From assembly GCA_947628695.1 (NCBI GenBank), contig CANRAV010000012.1, positions 1 through 64,000 on the forward strand: a DNA stretch of 64,000 nucleotides, written 5' to 3'. The notes below the pieces were generated by a model. It did not search any database and was not told the DNA's origin. It was given only the letters and a program-made list of their open reading frames with translations. The position numbers and the translations under genes were made by a program. Positions 45,541 through 53,080 of the stretch are shown here, in pieces. Within the stretch, counting starts at the first letter, position 1, and each line of letters starts with the position of its first letter. This stretch comes from an uncultured Clostridia bacterium (lineage in GTDB: Bacteria > Bacillota > Clostridia > Oscillospirales > CAG-382).

Positions 45541-45601
45541 GGCATCCATCACCTCGCTTTATAACTATTATATCAGTTTTTCCAGGAAAGTAAAGAAAAA
45601 T

Positions 45602-45677
45602 TCCAGAAATCCTGTAAATTTCTCTTGCGAAACCAGCTATACTGTGATATTATAGATGTAACTACAGGATTTCTGGA
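45602..45677. promoter_or_regulatory. Dual-operator switch region between divergent XRE genes
   Basis: TCCAGAAATCCTGTA (45602-45616) and its exact reverse complement (45663-45677), 46 bp apart. A half-similar TCCAGGAAA lies at 45591. Between them sits a rightward promoter TTGCGA (45624-45629), 17 bp, TATTAT (45647-45652). Confidence 0.8.
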
Positions 45678-45694
45678 TTTTTGGAGGTGTACAT

Positions 45695-45931
45695 ATGCGA
45701 GTGTATCAGAAAGTCCGGGAGTATATCGACAGCCACGGCCTAAAACAATGTGTGGTAGCCCAAAAAGCTGGAATACCCAATAACACATTCAACGCTATCA
45801 TGAATGGAAAGAGAACCCTATATGCAGATGATTTACGCGCTATTTGCCTTGCCCTTAATGTAAGCCCTGAACTGTTTATCGAGATTAACCGCGATTGTGA
45901 AAAACCAGTAGAAAAGAGGAACAACCGATGA
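45695..45931 (+). CDS. Small XRE-family regulator heading the unknown cluster
   Basis: 78 residues, one Cro/CI helix-turn-helix (HGLKQCVVAQKAGIPNNTFNAIMNGKRTLYADDLRAICLALNVSPELF). SD TTGGAGGTG before ATG 45695. Four-base overlap with the next gene (ATGA), so it is translationally coupled to the cluster and probably controls it. Confidence 0.87.
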   Translation: MRVYQKVREYIDSHGLKQCVVAQKAGIPNNTFNAIMNGKRTLYADDLRAICLALNVSPELFIEINRDCEKPVEKRNNR

Positions 45932-46623
45932 ATTTATCAAGAGAAGCACAACAATTTCTATGGTATTCCTATTTTACTGTCAGCTACGATGAACTTGCCA
46001 AAGACCACGAGGCCGCGTTGCTTCTATGCGCACAACGGGCATATCTTGACATGAACAGAACATTGACATTCGACTCGGACAAAGAAGACCATAAGGGATT
46101 TCGCAATTCTGTTTGTGGGGAAATCATCGGCGGCATCAGAACAAAGTTATTATCCTGTGATCAATCCGCATTTGATAGTAACCATTCACAGCTATGCAAT
46201 CATATTATAAAGTTTGTCAAAGATAAAAATATTCTTATACCAAGAAAAGGCAATCACGAAAGTTTCCACTATGGACAAGCCCAGAAATGGCTCAACATGA
46301 CGTTGAAGTACATGCTGATAATGGGTTTTTGGCCTGATGAATTGAAGCCGATAGAGGCCGTCATACATATACCGGTAGACAACTTTATCATGAAAGCCGC
46401 TTCAAATATGGGGGTTATGCTGCCACGCACAAACGGAACCTACGGCAAATATTCCGCTTCATCAAAGTTATGGAGCAAATGGAGTGAAGAAGAGTATATC
46501 AGATTTCAAACGCATCTGCGAGAATCCATAAAACAGGTATCACCGCATGAGTCGCCTATCGAGTGGGAGTGCCACGCTTGGATAGAAGCTCATAAAGATG
46601 AAATTTATAATCGCGAGGAATGA
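45928..46623 (+). CDS. Unknown protein, paralogue of the 47685 product
   Basis: 231 residues, soluble. Recognisable blocks: FHYGQAQKWLNMTLKYM (from about Y115), IHIPVDNFIMKAA (about 147) and RFQTHLRE near the C-terminus. The same blocks occur in order in the 47685 product, so the two are homologous. Mostly alpha-helical by eye, with no catalytic motif I recognise. Coupled to the XRE gene by an ATGA overlap. Function unknown. Confidence 0.75.
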   Translation: MNLSREAQQFLWYSYFTVSYDELAKDHEAALLLCAQRAYLDMNRTLTFDSDKEDHKGFRNSVCGEIIGGIRTKLLSCDQSAFDSNHSQLCNHIIKFVKDKNILIPRKGNHESFHYGQAQKWLNMTLKYMLIMGFWPDELKPIEAVIHIPVDNFIMKAASNMGVMLPRTNGTYGKYSASSKLWSKWSEEEYIRFQTHLRESIKQVSPHESPIEWECHAWIEAHKDEIYNREE

Positions 46624-46626
46624 TGA

Positions 46627-47664
46627 ATGATGGATCAACAAGAACAATTCAAAATCATAAGTGAAGCCCGAACACTCACCTCAGAAGTCAAACAAATGCA
46701 ATTCAAGGTCAATGCATTGAAAGATGCTCTGAAATCAGAGAGAGCCGAACAGCCGCCCACACCCCCTGTATGTATTCAAGTACCTCCACCATCACCACCC
46801 GCCATTACACCAACGGTCAAGTTTAATTACTGGGCTGCGTTTTTGCCCAGCGGTATTTCGCTGCTGTTAATCCTTGTGCCGTTCATGTTCATTGTATTTA
46901 TGGCCTCTTTGATTTGGATTCCGATTTACTACCTCGTTATTTACAGCGAAAAACGCAGAAAAGAAGCCGATGCCATTCAAAACTCGCCTGTCTATCAGCA
47001 ACAGTACCAAGCATTATTGCAGGAACAACAGAGACAGCAGGAGGTTGAAAATCAGAAATATCTTACCTCCAAAGAAGTATATGAAAGCAAGACTTTGCCC
47101 GAATTTGAAGCAGAGAAACAGCGCAATATTGCCGAATATGAGCAGCGGTTATCCGAAGCTACGGAAAAGTTGGCCGCCGCTGAAAAGAAACTGGCCAAGT
47201 TCTGGACAAGCGAAGCCGCTGCAATCATCCCCAGAGAATACAGGGATTGGGAAAGTATAAAAACAATCAAGAATGTCATGCAAGACAATGATGTTGATAT
47301 AGCCGAAGCCATTGAACTGATCCATATTCGTGACCAAGCACAAAACGAGCCAGCCCCTCAACCGTACTATGAACCGCAAGGGTATGAACAGCCACCCCAA
47401 CGCCGCAGTTCCTTTGTGAGAGATACCGCTTCTGTCGCTGCCGGGGTAGTTATCGGGAATAGCATATCCGATAAACGTCGCCGCAAAGAAATGGAAGAAC
47501 TTGAACGCAAGCGTCAAGATGAAGCCGACCGCCGGGCTCGTGCTGAACGCCATCGTAGAGCCGTTGAATCGCAAATAGAATTTGATAGGGTAAAGAAATT
47601 GAACGAGGAACGCCGGAGAAAAGGACAGCCCGAATTGCCCCTGCCGCCTCGTGAATGGTATTAA
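46627..47664 (+). CDS. Membrane-anchored coiled-coil protein, middle gene of the unknown cluster
   Basis: 345 residues: N-terminal coiled coil (about 5-40); a Pro-rich hinge (43-62); one long or two short membrane helices (about 68-107: WAAFLPSGISLLLILVPFMF); a long Gln/Glu-rich coiled coil (110-195); a short globular segment; a Gly/Ala-rich possible second hydrophobic stretch (TASVAAGVVIGNSI); and a strongly basic/acidic coiled coil to the end. Looks like a scaffold or membrane sensor. ATG 46630 could also start the gene. No family recognised. Confidence 0.75.
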   Translation: MMDQQEQFKIISEARTLTSEVKQMQFKVNALKDALKSERAEQPPTPPVCIQVPPPSPPAITPTVKFNYWAAFLPSGISLLLILVPFMFIVFMASLIWIPIYYLVIYSEKRRKEADAIQNSPVYQQQYQALLQEQQRQQEVENQKYLTSKEVYESKTLPEFEAEKQRNIAEYEQRLSEATEKLAAAEKKLAKFWTSEAAAIIPREYRDWESIKTIKNVMQDNDVDIAEAIELIHIRDQAQNEPAPQPYYEPQGYEQPPQRRSSFVRDTASVAAGVVIGNSISDKRRRKEMEELERKRQDEADRRARAERHRRAVESQIEFDRVKKLNEERRRKGQPELPLPPREWY

Positions 47665-47684
47665 AATGAAAGGAGTTGCCTGCT

Positions 47685-48407
47685 ATGATTGAAAATGCCT
47701 ATCTGCTATATGCCAACTACGGCATAAAAGAAACCGATACCCAAACAGATATGATTACCAAGGCCACCGAAAAATCCTTTAAGGATTTTTGCCGCCGGGT
47801 TTCCTATCAACAGAAAGTGCCGATTGACCGACGCACCGACATGGAACGAGAGGTTGAAAATCTGTTGTCTACGGAAATTCAAAATCTTTTACACACGGCC
47901 AGTCAGTCAAACGCAACCCAAGACAGATTTGACAGCGTACATCATCGCATTTGTGAAGCTGTTCTCCGTGTGTATGATACCATCGGCGGCATCCCTTACG
48001 GTATCGCCCAGCGTTGGTTAAATCTTACTTTGTTGAACATGGTAGTTATAGAATCCACTCTCGCTGCCGATGTATGGCCTATCTGCAATATCAGACATTT
48101 CTTTCATGCTCCTGTAGAAATGTATGTACTGGAGGCCGCCACTTCCAACAATCGCAACCATCCATTCCAAAACGGTCTATCCCTAAAAGCCGCACCTATT
48201 CAACATGAAGATGGTGCCATTTCTCTTGATTGGTTTATTGCCGGGAAAACCCTTCCGTTTGAACATTGGGATTATGACCTATACCGCCATTTCCAGACGG
48301 CCATACGGGAAAGATTACAGCCCGATATTGCCAACGGCACCTATCAAGATGTTCTGGATTGGTCTATGAAAGCCTATCTGGAAGTTATCGCCCGCAGAAT
48401 CCGCTAA
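47685..48407 (+). CDS. Unknown protein, paralogue of the 45928 product
   Basis: 240 residues from ATG 47685 (SD AGGAG, spacing 9; an in-frame TTG at 47676 lacks spacing). Shares with the 45928 product the blocks IPYGIAQRWLNLTLLNM (from about Y105), FHAPVEMYVLEAA and HFQTAIRERL. The N-terminal third has diverged (CRRVSYQQKVPIDRRTDMER). Same strand and tight spacing as the two preceding genes, so probably one operon. Confidence 0.75.
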   Translation: MIENAYLLYANYGIKETDTQTDMITKATEKSFKDFCRRVSYQQKVPIDRRTDMEREVENLLSTEIQNLLHTASQSNATQDRFDSVHHRICEAVLRVYDTIGGIPYGIAQRWLNLTLLNMVVIESTLAADVWPICNIRHFFHAPVEMYVLEAATSNNRNHPFQNGLSLKAAPIQHEDGAISLDWFIAGKTLPFEHWDYDLYRHFQTAIRERLQPDIANGTYQDVLDWSMKAYLEVIARRIR

Positions 48408-48561
48408 AACCGTATAAACATAAACAACTCATTCCGTTTATAGAAGTTTCAACACGAAAATCACCCTAAAATCAGAAAAAATTCTTGAAAAAATATAAAA
48501 GAATCGGTTTTAATCTTTTCGTTTAGCCCTTATAATAAATAAAAAGGAATTGAGGTGCCTT

Positions 48562-49149
48562 ATGATTTACGGCTACGCAAGATGTTCTACCAATGAAAAG
48601 CTACAGGATATTAACAGACAAGTCCGCGAACTGAAACAACAGGGTGCCACGGACAAGACCATTTATCTTGAATATGAAAGTGGCATGAAAGAAAACCGTG
48701 CCGAGCTGCTAAAGCTGCTGGACATCATAAAGCCGGGTGATACCATCGTCGCTACAGAGGTCAGCCGGATTACCAGAAGTACAAAACAGCTATGTGACAT
48801 CATCGAAACAGCCAAGGATAAGCATATCAAACTTGTCCTTGGCTCTTTCATCGTTGATTGTAGTAAGGAACTTGACCCCATGACCGAGGGAATGTTAAAA
48901 ATGATGGGTGTGTTTTCCGAACTGGAAAGAAATATGATTAGCCAGCGCGTCAAAAGTGGTATGGAAAATGCCAAGGCCAAAGGGAAAACCATTGGCCGCC
49001 CCGCTACCACACCCGATGATATACCGTCCATCTTCTATCGGCACTACCCGAAGTATCAAAAGGGAGAGATTAACAAAAAGGAATTTTCACGTCTTTGCGA
49101 CCTTTCCTATCCTACGATTTATAAATACATTCATCTTGTGGAAGGATAA
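48562..49149 (+). CDS. Serine recombinase (resolvase/invertase family)
   Basis: 195 residues from ATG 48562 (SD GAGGTG). MIYGYARCSTNEKLQDINRQ contains the catalytic Ser; TVIVA-like, SRITRSTKQL and SELERNMISQRVKSGM match the resolvase core and E-helix. The C-terminal helix-turn-helix follows IGRPATT. It could resolve or invert DNA within the element, or serve as a second mobility function. A TATAAT box at about 48532 in an AT-rich gap is a possible promoter. Confidence 0.92.
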   Translation: MIYGYARCSTNEKLQDINRQVRELKQQGATDKTIYLEYESGMKENRAELLKLLDIIKPGDTIVATEVSRITRSTKQLCDIIETAKDKHIKLVLGSFIVDCSKELDPMTEGMLKMMGVFSELERNMISQRVKSGMENAKAKGKTIGRPATTPDDIPSIFYRHYPKYQKGEINKKEFSRLCDLSYPTIYKYIHLVEG

Positions 49150-49188
49150 GGAGCCGAAAGATAATCGTTGATGAAAAGGATTGACCCT

Positions 49189-49890
49189 ATGGTATATGTA
49201 ACCTCCGATCTACACGGATACCCACATGATAAATTTCTACAGTTGCTTGAATCTGCCCATTTCTGCAACAGGGATTTTTTATACATCATCGGGGATATTA
49301 TCGACATCAACGGTGATGGTGGAGTAAAAACCCTTTGCTGGCTGCTCGACCAACCGAACATACAATTACTGCTCGGCAATCACGAGGCCATGCTACTATC
49401 CTGCGACTTCGTGTTTAACGCCGATTATCGCCCAGAGACAGCCACAAAAGAACAGTCTGATAAATTATACCGCTACAGGCTGCACGGCGGTGATACCACC
49501 CTGAGCGCCTTGCAGACATTACCGCAAAACACGAAAGAGTATATCCTCGAATATCTGCAAGAAGCACCGCTGTATGAACTGATTACAGTTAAGAACCGTG
49601 ATTTTCTTCTTGTCCATGCCGGACTTGATCATTTCCGACAGGAGAGAAAACTGTCCGAGTATTCACAAGATGAACTGCTGCTCGCCCGCCCCAGCCCGAC
49701 AGACCACTATTTTGATGATGTGATTACGATAGTAGGCCACACGACCACATTTGCCTACGGTGAGAAGTACAGGGGGAAAATCATCAAGGCCAGAACCTGG
49801 GTAAACATAGATGTGGGAGCCGCCTACGGACAAGAGCCTGTTTTACTGCGGCTTGATGATTTCAAACAATTTTGCATATCAGGCAAATAA
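49189..49890 (+). CDS. Calcineurin-like metallophosphoesterase
   Basis: 233 residues from ATG 49189, nine bases after AAAAGG, giving the family-typical MVYVTSDLHG; ATG 49171 is the alternative. Metal-ligand motifs are all visible: SDLHG, GDIIDINGDG, LLGNHE, LVHAGLDHFRQE and VGHTTT. This is the PPP/diadenosine tetraphosphatase-like family; substrates may be phosphoproteins or dinucleotides. It is the last gene before attR, the usual position for satellite cargo. Confidence 0.9.
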   Translation: MVYVTSDLHGYPHDKFLQLLESAHFCNRDFLYIIGDIIDINGDGGVKTLCWLLDQPNIQLLLGNHEAMLLSCDFVFNADYRPETATKEQSDKLYRYRLHGGDTTLSALQTLPQNTKEYILEYLQEAPLYELITVKNRDFLLVHAGLDHFRQERKLSEYSQDELLLARPSPTDHYFDDVITIVGHTTTFAYGEKYRGKIIKARTWVNIDVGAAYGQEPVLLRLDDFKQFCISGK

Positions 49891-49900
49891 CACCAGACAA

Positions 49901-49958
49901 AAATAACGGTCATTCCGCGCCACATCACAGCGCCGAATGGCCGTTATTTGTTTGTTTT
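49901..49958 (+). terminator. Terminator at the right end of the element
   Basis: 15-bp stem AAATAACGGTCATTC / GAATGGCCGTTATTT followed by GTTTGTTTT. Confidence 0.8.
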
Positions 49959-49973
49959 ATCCCCTCAAAGGCC

Positions 49974-49994
49974 TTACGCCATTTCTACGCCATT
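49974..49994. repeat. Right attachment-site repeat
   Basis: Identical 21-bp partner of 39757-39777. In 49995-50261, outside the element, I see no gene or structure beyond AT-rich sequence leading to the next promoter. Confidence 0.75.
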
Positions 49995-50261
49995 CTGTCA
50001 TTTGGCTTTGAGAGATTACATCCGGTTATAGAAACTAAAAATCATCGAAAACATATGGATTATGGGGCTTTGTTGACATCTATACCCACTACATGAGAAC
50101 ACAGAAAATCGTCAATTTATTACGATGCCAAGCTTCATAATATTTCATGCCCTCCTTTGTTTTCCGTACAAAATTATAGCAGAAACAGCCGCGTTTTTCA
50201 ACATATTTTTGTCTTTTGGGCAAAAAACTGCAGGTAATTTGTGAAAATTTATAATTGAATC

Positions 50262-50290
50262 TTGACAAAATTGTAAATACGCGTTATAAT
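50262..50290 (+). promoter_or_regulatory. Promoter of the response-regulator gene
   Basis: TTGACA (50262-50267), 17-bp spacer, TATAAT (50285-50290). Confidence 0.85.
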
Positions 50291-50344
50291 TTATTAACAG
50301 GAAACGAACTATTTAGAAAAATCTTTACTGGGAGGGTGAGTGTT

Positions 50345-51034
50345 ATGATGACCAAGGTTTTGGTCATAGATGACGATATAAATATATGCGAGCTTTTGCG
50401 CATGTATCTTGAGAAGGAAGGCTACGAGGTGCGCACCGCACCCGACGGGGCGGAGGGCATAGAGGCCATCCGCAAGCACGAGCCGGACGTGGTTCTTTTG
50501 GACGTGATGATGCCGAAGAAGGACGGCTGGCAGGTCTGCCGTGAGATAAGGGAGCATTATCAAACGCCCATCATAATGATAACCGCAAAGGGCGATACGA
50601 TTGACAAGGTGCTTGGGCTGGAGCTTGGCGCCGACGACTATATCGTAAAGCCGCTTGACATGAAAGAGGTCTTTGCGCGCATAAAGGCGGTGCTTAGGCG
50701 CTACATTCAGCACGACCCGAACGACTGCGAGAGATTGAAGTTTGACAATTTGGAAATATCCCTGCAGAAGTACGAGCTTAGGGTAGCCGGCAAGCCCGTT
50801 GACCTGCCTCCGAAGGAGCTGGAGCTGCTTTATTTCCTCGCGTCCAACTACAACCGCGTCTTCACGCGCGACCAGCTGCTTGACAAGGTGTGGAGCTTTG
50901 ACTATCTGGGCGACAGCCGCACGGTTGACGTGCACATAAAGCGCCTTAGGGAGAAGCTGGACGGTGCGTCGACCGAGTGGACGATTAAAACCGTTTGGGG
51001 CGTAGGGTATAAGTTTGAGGTTTATAACGAGTAG
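50345..51034 (+). CDS. OmpR/PhoB-family response regulator (orphan)
   Basis: 229 residues from ATG 50345 (SD GGGAGGG). Receiver domain with acidic pocket D9/D10 (VIDDD), phospho-acceptor D53 in LLDVMMP, Thr in MITAKG and Lys in DDYIVKPL. The C-terminal winged helix (LPPKELELLYFLASN, RTVDVHIKRLREKL, TVWGVGYKF) binds DNA. No histidine kinase adjoins it in this window; a terminator follows directly, so the gene is monocistronic. Signal unknown. Confidence 0.93.
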   Translation: MMTKVLVIDDDINICELLRMYLEKEGYEVRTAPDGAEGIEAIRKHEPDVVLLDVMMPKKDGWQVCREIREHYQTPIIMITAKGDTIDKVLGLELGADDYIVKPLDMKEVFARIKAVLRRYIQHDPNDCERLKFDNLEISLQKYELRVAGKPVDLPPKELELLYFLASNYNRVFTRDQLLDKVWSFDYLGDSRTVDVHIKRLREKLDGASTEWTIKTVWGVGYKFEVYNE

Positions 51035-51042
51035 GAACGCAC

Positions 51043-51067
51043 AACGGGGCGGCTTGGCCGCCCCGTT
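51043..51067 (+). terminator. Terminator of the response-regulator gene
   Basis: 11-bp stem AACGGGGCGGC / GCCGCCCCGTT with a 3-nt loop; T-poor tail. Confidence 0.7.
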
Positions 51068-51071
51068 GGTT

Positions 51072-51140
51072 GCTTAGTGAAGAAGTAATAAGTAATAGTG
51101 AATAAGCGCGGAAGAAAAAGCTTCCACTTTTTCCGCTGTT
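51072..51140 (+). repeat. 60-bp GTGAAGAAGT/GCGGAAGAAAAAGC repeat, copy 3
   Basis: AGTGAAGAAGTAATAAGTAA then GCGGAAGAAAAAGCTTCC, matching 12600 (minus) and 16968. Two of the three copies lie beside a type I TA locus or remnant. Confidence 0.75.
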
Positions 51141-51193
51141 AATTAAATGGCGTCTTCCGTTGACGGACGCCGCCGGAAAATAATTAAAAACAC

Positions 51194-51222
51194 TTGACAA
51201 ATTGATGCGACGGGTATATAAT
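51194..51222 (+). promoter_or_regulatory. Antitoxin RNA promoter, type I TA locus 2
   Basis: TTGACA (51194-51199), 17-bp spacer, TATAAT (51217-51222). Confidence 0.85.
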
Positions 51223-51228
51223 ACAAAT

Positions 51229-51332
51229 AGAAGGAGCGTTGCCGATAAGGCGGCTAACTCCCGCATTTTATGACATCAGCCTATTTTCATAGGCCGACCG
51301 TCACTGTTAGTGGCAGTGGCGGTCATTTTCTG
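51229..51332 (+). ncRNA. Antisense antitoxin RNA, type I TA locus 2
   Basis: 5' hairpin (51232-51262): GGAG/CTCC outer stem and GCCG-ATAAGG-CGGC inner stem. It ends in GACCGTCACTG / CAGTGGCGGTC plus TTTTC (51296-51332). The segment GGCGGCTAACTCCC closely matches the toxin leader of this same locus (GGCGGCTAAACTCCCC) better than the leaders of loci 1 and 3. Confidence 0.7.
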
Positions 51333-51424
51333 TCATGCTTGTTGACAAGGTATATGACGAGGCCTATGAGGCCTACGAGCATATTCACAAAACTAAAAAG
51401 TTCTGAGTATGTAACATTATGCAC
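51323..51424 (-). CDS. Small hydrophobic peptide, type I toxin candidate 2
   Basis: 33 codons from GTG 51424: MHNVTYSELF, then the helix SFVNMLVGLIGLVIYLV, then NKHDRK. Nearly identical to the peptide at 37782. SD GAAAGGGGGTG upstream; the leader segment CCCCTT can pair with AAGGGG of the SD. The stop lies in the bidirectional terminator stem. Confidence 0.72.
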   Translation of the reverse strand: MHNVTYSELFSFVNMLVGLIGLVIYLVNKHDRK

Positions 51425-51521
51425 GAGCAGACACCCCCTTTCCTCGCCAAACAAGCGGAAGCTTGCAGGGCTTAAGGGGAGTTTAGCCGCCTACCGTATT
51501 ATGGCAACGTCCTTCACTTTT

Positions 51522-51549
51522 GTTATACATCTTTTGCGAAATTTGTCAA
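51522..51549 (-). promoter_or_regulatory. Toxin promoter, type I TA locus 2
   Basis: Minus strand TTGACA (51549-51544), 16-bp spacer, TATAAC (51527-51522). Confidence 0.78.
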
Positions 51550-51560
51550 TAGTGAAACCG

Positions 51561-51590
51561 TCGCGCAAAGAAAATTGCGCGGCAATTTTT
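51561..51590 (+). terminator. Stem-loop beside type I TA locus 2
   Basis: CGCGCAA / TTGCGCG stem followed by GCAATTTTTG. Confidence 0.65.
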
Positions 51591-51595
51591 GTGTT

Positions 51596-51862
51596 TATCC
51601 CACGCTCCATACGTGCGAACAGCCTTTACATTGCTTTGACGTAACCTGCGTTGGCGGCTTGGGATTCCAAAGGGTGCCAACCCTTTGGGTTTAAAAAGCT
51701 ATGTTGTTTGAAAAGCCTTAGTTAGAGAGCCATGAAGGGACCGAGTCCCTTCATATAAAAACACGGCCGAGCCGGGGCTCGGCCATAAAAAACCAAAAAA
51801 AGTGAAAAAATCGGACGGGCGAAAAAAGCGACGGACGGGCGAAAAGCCCGTCCATAAAAAAT
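51596..51862 (+). repeat. Single-arm copy E of the palindromic repeat
   Basis: CTCCATACGTGCG, ATTCCAAAGGGTGCCAACCC, GAAGGGACCGAGTCCCTTC hairpin, GGCCGAGCCGGGGCTCGGCC stem and a final GGACGGGCGAAAAGCCCGTCC stem that can terminate transcripts from either side. Confidence 0.8.
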
Positions 51863-51881
51863 AAAAGATCGGCGTTCAGCC

Positions 51882-52046
51882 TCATTTAACAAGGCCGGAG
51901 AACGCATTTTTAGCCTTGCTGCGGACGACGTCGCAGAGGGAAAGCTTCTTTTCGACGGCGGCCGCAGTCATAAGCGAGCAGGCAGCGCCGATCATCATGC
52001 CGGCGGCAGCGCCGCTTAGTGCGAGTAAGGCGCAAACTTTTTTCAA
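51882..52046 (-). CDS. Small single-pass or secreted protein
   Basis: 54 residues from TTG 52046, nine bases after AAGGAG. MKKVCALLALSGAAAGMMIG with a continuing hydrophobic stretch (AACSLMTAAAV), then a basic, polar tail ending NAFSGLVK. One membrane helix or a signal-like segment. No family recognised. The clear SD and isolated position argue it is a real gene. Confidence 0.6.
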   Translation of the reverse strand: MKKVCALLALSGAAAGMMIGAACSLMTAAAVEKKLSLCDVVRSKAKNAFSGLVK

Positions 52047-52120
52047 GCAAATCAACTCCTTGCGGCAAATATTTTGGCACAAAAGGCGTGCAAATATGCA
52101 AAAAACCTTGAAAAAAGCAG

Positions 52121-52149
52121 TTGACAAAGCCGAATAAAGTTGGTATAAT
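52121..52149 (+). promoter_or_regulatory. Promoter of yceD-rpmF
   Basis: TTGACA (52121-52126), 17-bp spacer, TATAAT (52144-52149). Confidence 0.87.
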
Positions 52150-52197
52150 ATAAAGGCGTCTGTAGAGATACAGGTGTTTACACGGGGGTGTGTTGAG

Positions 52198-52692
52198 TTG
52201 CGCGTTGACATACAAGGGCTTCTTTCGGAACCGAACGGCGTGCAGCGGTTTGACTTCGGCTTTCCCGTGGACGTGCTTGACGGGGTGGACGGTGCGTCGG
52301 CAGAGGCTGTCGGTGCGGTGGCGAACCACGGCGGGTATGTGGAGCTTACGGCGGTTCTTACCGTGAGGGGCGTGGGCAGGTGTGCCCGCTGCCTTGACGA
52401 GGTGCCGTTTGAGAAGTGCTTTGACGTAAAGCGCCCGGTTGTGAAGGCGCTTCGGGAGGCGGACGACGACGGCGAGTATATCGTTGCCGACGGGGACGGG
52501 TATCTTTCCCTGCGTCCGGTTTTCGAAGAGGAGCTTATTTTAAACTTCCCGTCGCGGCTTTTGTGCAAAGAAGGCTGCAGGGGGCTGTGCCCGAAGTGCG
52601 GTGCAAACCTTAACGAAGGGGACTGCGGCTGCAGCACGGCAGAGGTGGACCCGAGGCTTGAGGTTTTAAGGGCTCTGCTTGACAACAGTTAA
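52198..52692 (+). CDS. yceD: YceD family (DUF177) protein
   Basis: 164 residues from TTG 52198, seven bases after GGGGGTG (GTG 52174 is upstream of the SD). Metal-type cysteines: GRCARCLDEV and CKEGCRGLCPKCGANLNEGDCGC. In bacteria and plastids this family, encoded next to L32, is linked to 23S rRNA accumulation or 50S assembly. The adjacency to rpmF is conserved here (35 bp). Confidence 0.9.
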   Translation: MRVDIQGLLSEPNGVQRFDFGFPVDVLDGVDGASAEAVGAVANHGGYVELTAVLTVRGVGRCARCLDEVPFEKCFDVKRPVVKALREADDDGEYIVADGDGYLSLRPVFEEELILNFPSRLLCKEGCRGLCPKCGANLNEGDCGCSTAEVDPRLEVLRALLDNS

Positions 52693-52727
52693 AAATAATT
52701 TGACATAAAGAGAGGGAGGTGCTGAAA

Positions 52728-52916
52728 ATGGCAGTACCGAAGGCAAAAGTATCAAAGGCAAGAAGAGATAAAAGGCGCTCTTCCGTTTGGAAGCTTGATA
52801 TGCCCGGCATGGTTAAGTGCAAGTGCGGTGAATACAACCTCGCTCACAGGGTGTGCAGCAAGTGCGGATCTTACGCCGGTGAGACCATCATCAGCAAGGA
52901 CAGCAAAAAGGCATAA
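52728..52916 (+). CDS. rpmF: 50S ribosomal protein L32
   Basis: 62 residues from the ATG giving MAVPKAKVSKARRDKRRS. Four-cysteine zinc ribbon: CKCGEYNLAHRVCSKCG. Zinc-binding (C+) form. SD GGAGGTG. Confidence 0.97.
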   Translation: MAVPKAKVSKARRDKRRSSVWKLDMPGMVKCKCGEYNLAHRVCSKCGSYAGETIISKDSKKA

Positions 52917-53080
52917 GGCTTTGTTCAACGCGTGCAGGATGCGGCTTTGCATGGCCGTATCCTGCGCCTACGATGCTTGCCCCGTTTAGGGGTGTGCTTT
53001 CAGCGCGGTTTAATGCGCGCCGTCTTCCCGGGCTATGCGCCTTTGGTAAGTCGGTGCGCTTTTGCGTTTTTCGGGGGGGT

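Larger units (their letters stand above)
39757..49994. mobile_element. Integrated element of 10.2 kb (satellite- or IME-like)
   Basis: Bounded by a perfect 21-bp direct repeat (39757-39777 and 49974-49994). Inside are a tyrosine integrase at one end, an excisionase-like gene, a primase-helicase, three XRE regulators, a serine recombinase and unknown cargo. Base composition and codon use are more AT-rich than the flanking chromosome. No relaxase, conjugation, capsid or tail genes are seen, so it is not a complete ICE or prophage. The int/xis/primase plus divergent regulator set resembles Gram-positive phage satellites or small integrative mobilizable elements (inference). Confidence 0.85.

Noticed and set aside
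39757..49994. Prophage or ICE
   Set aside because: No capsid, portal, terminase, tail, relaxase or type IV secretion genes; only integration, replication and regulatory genes.
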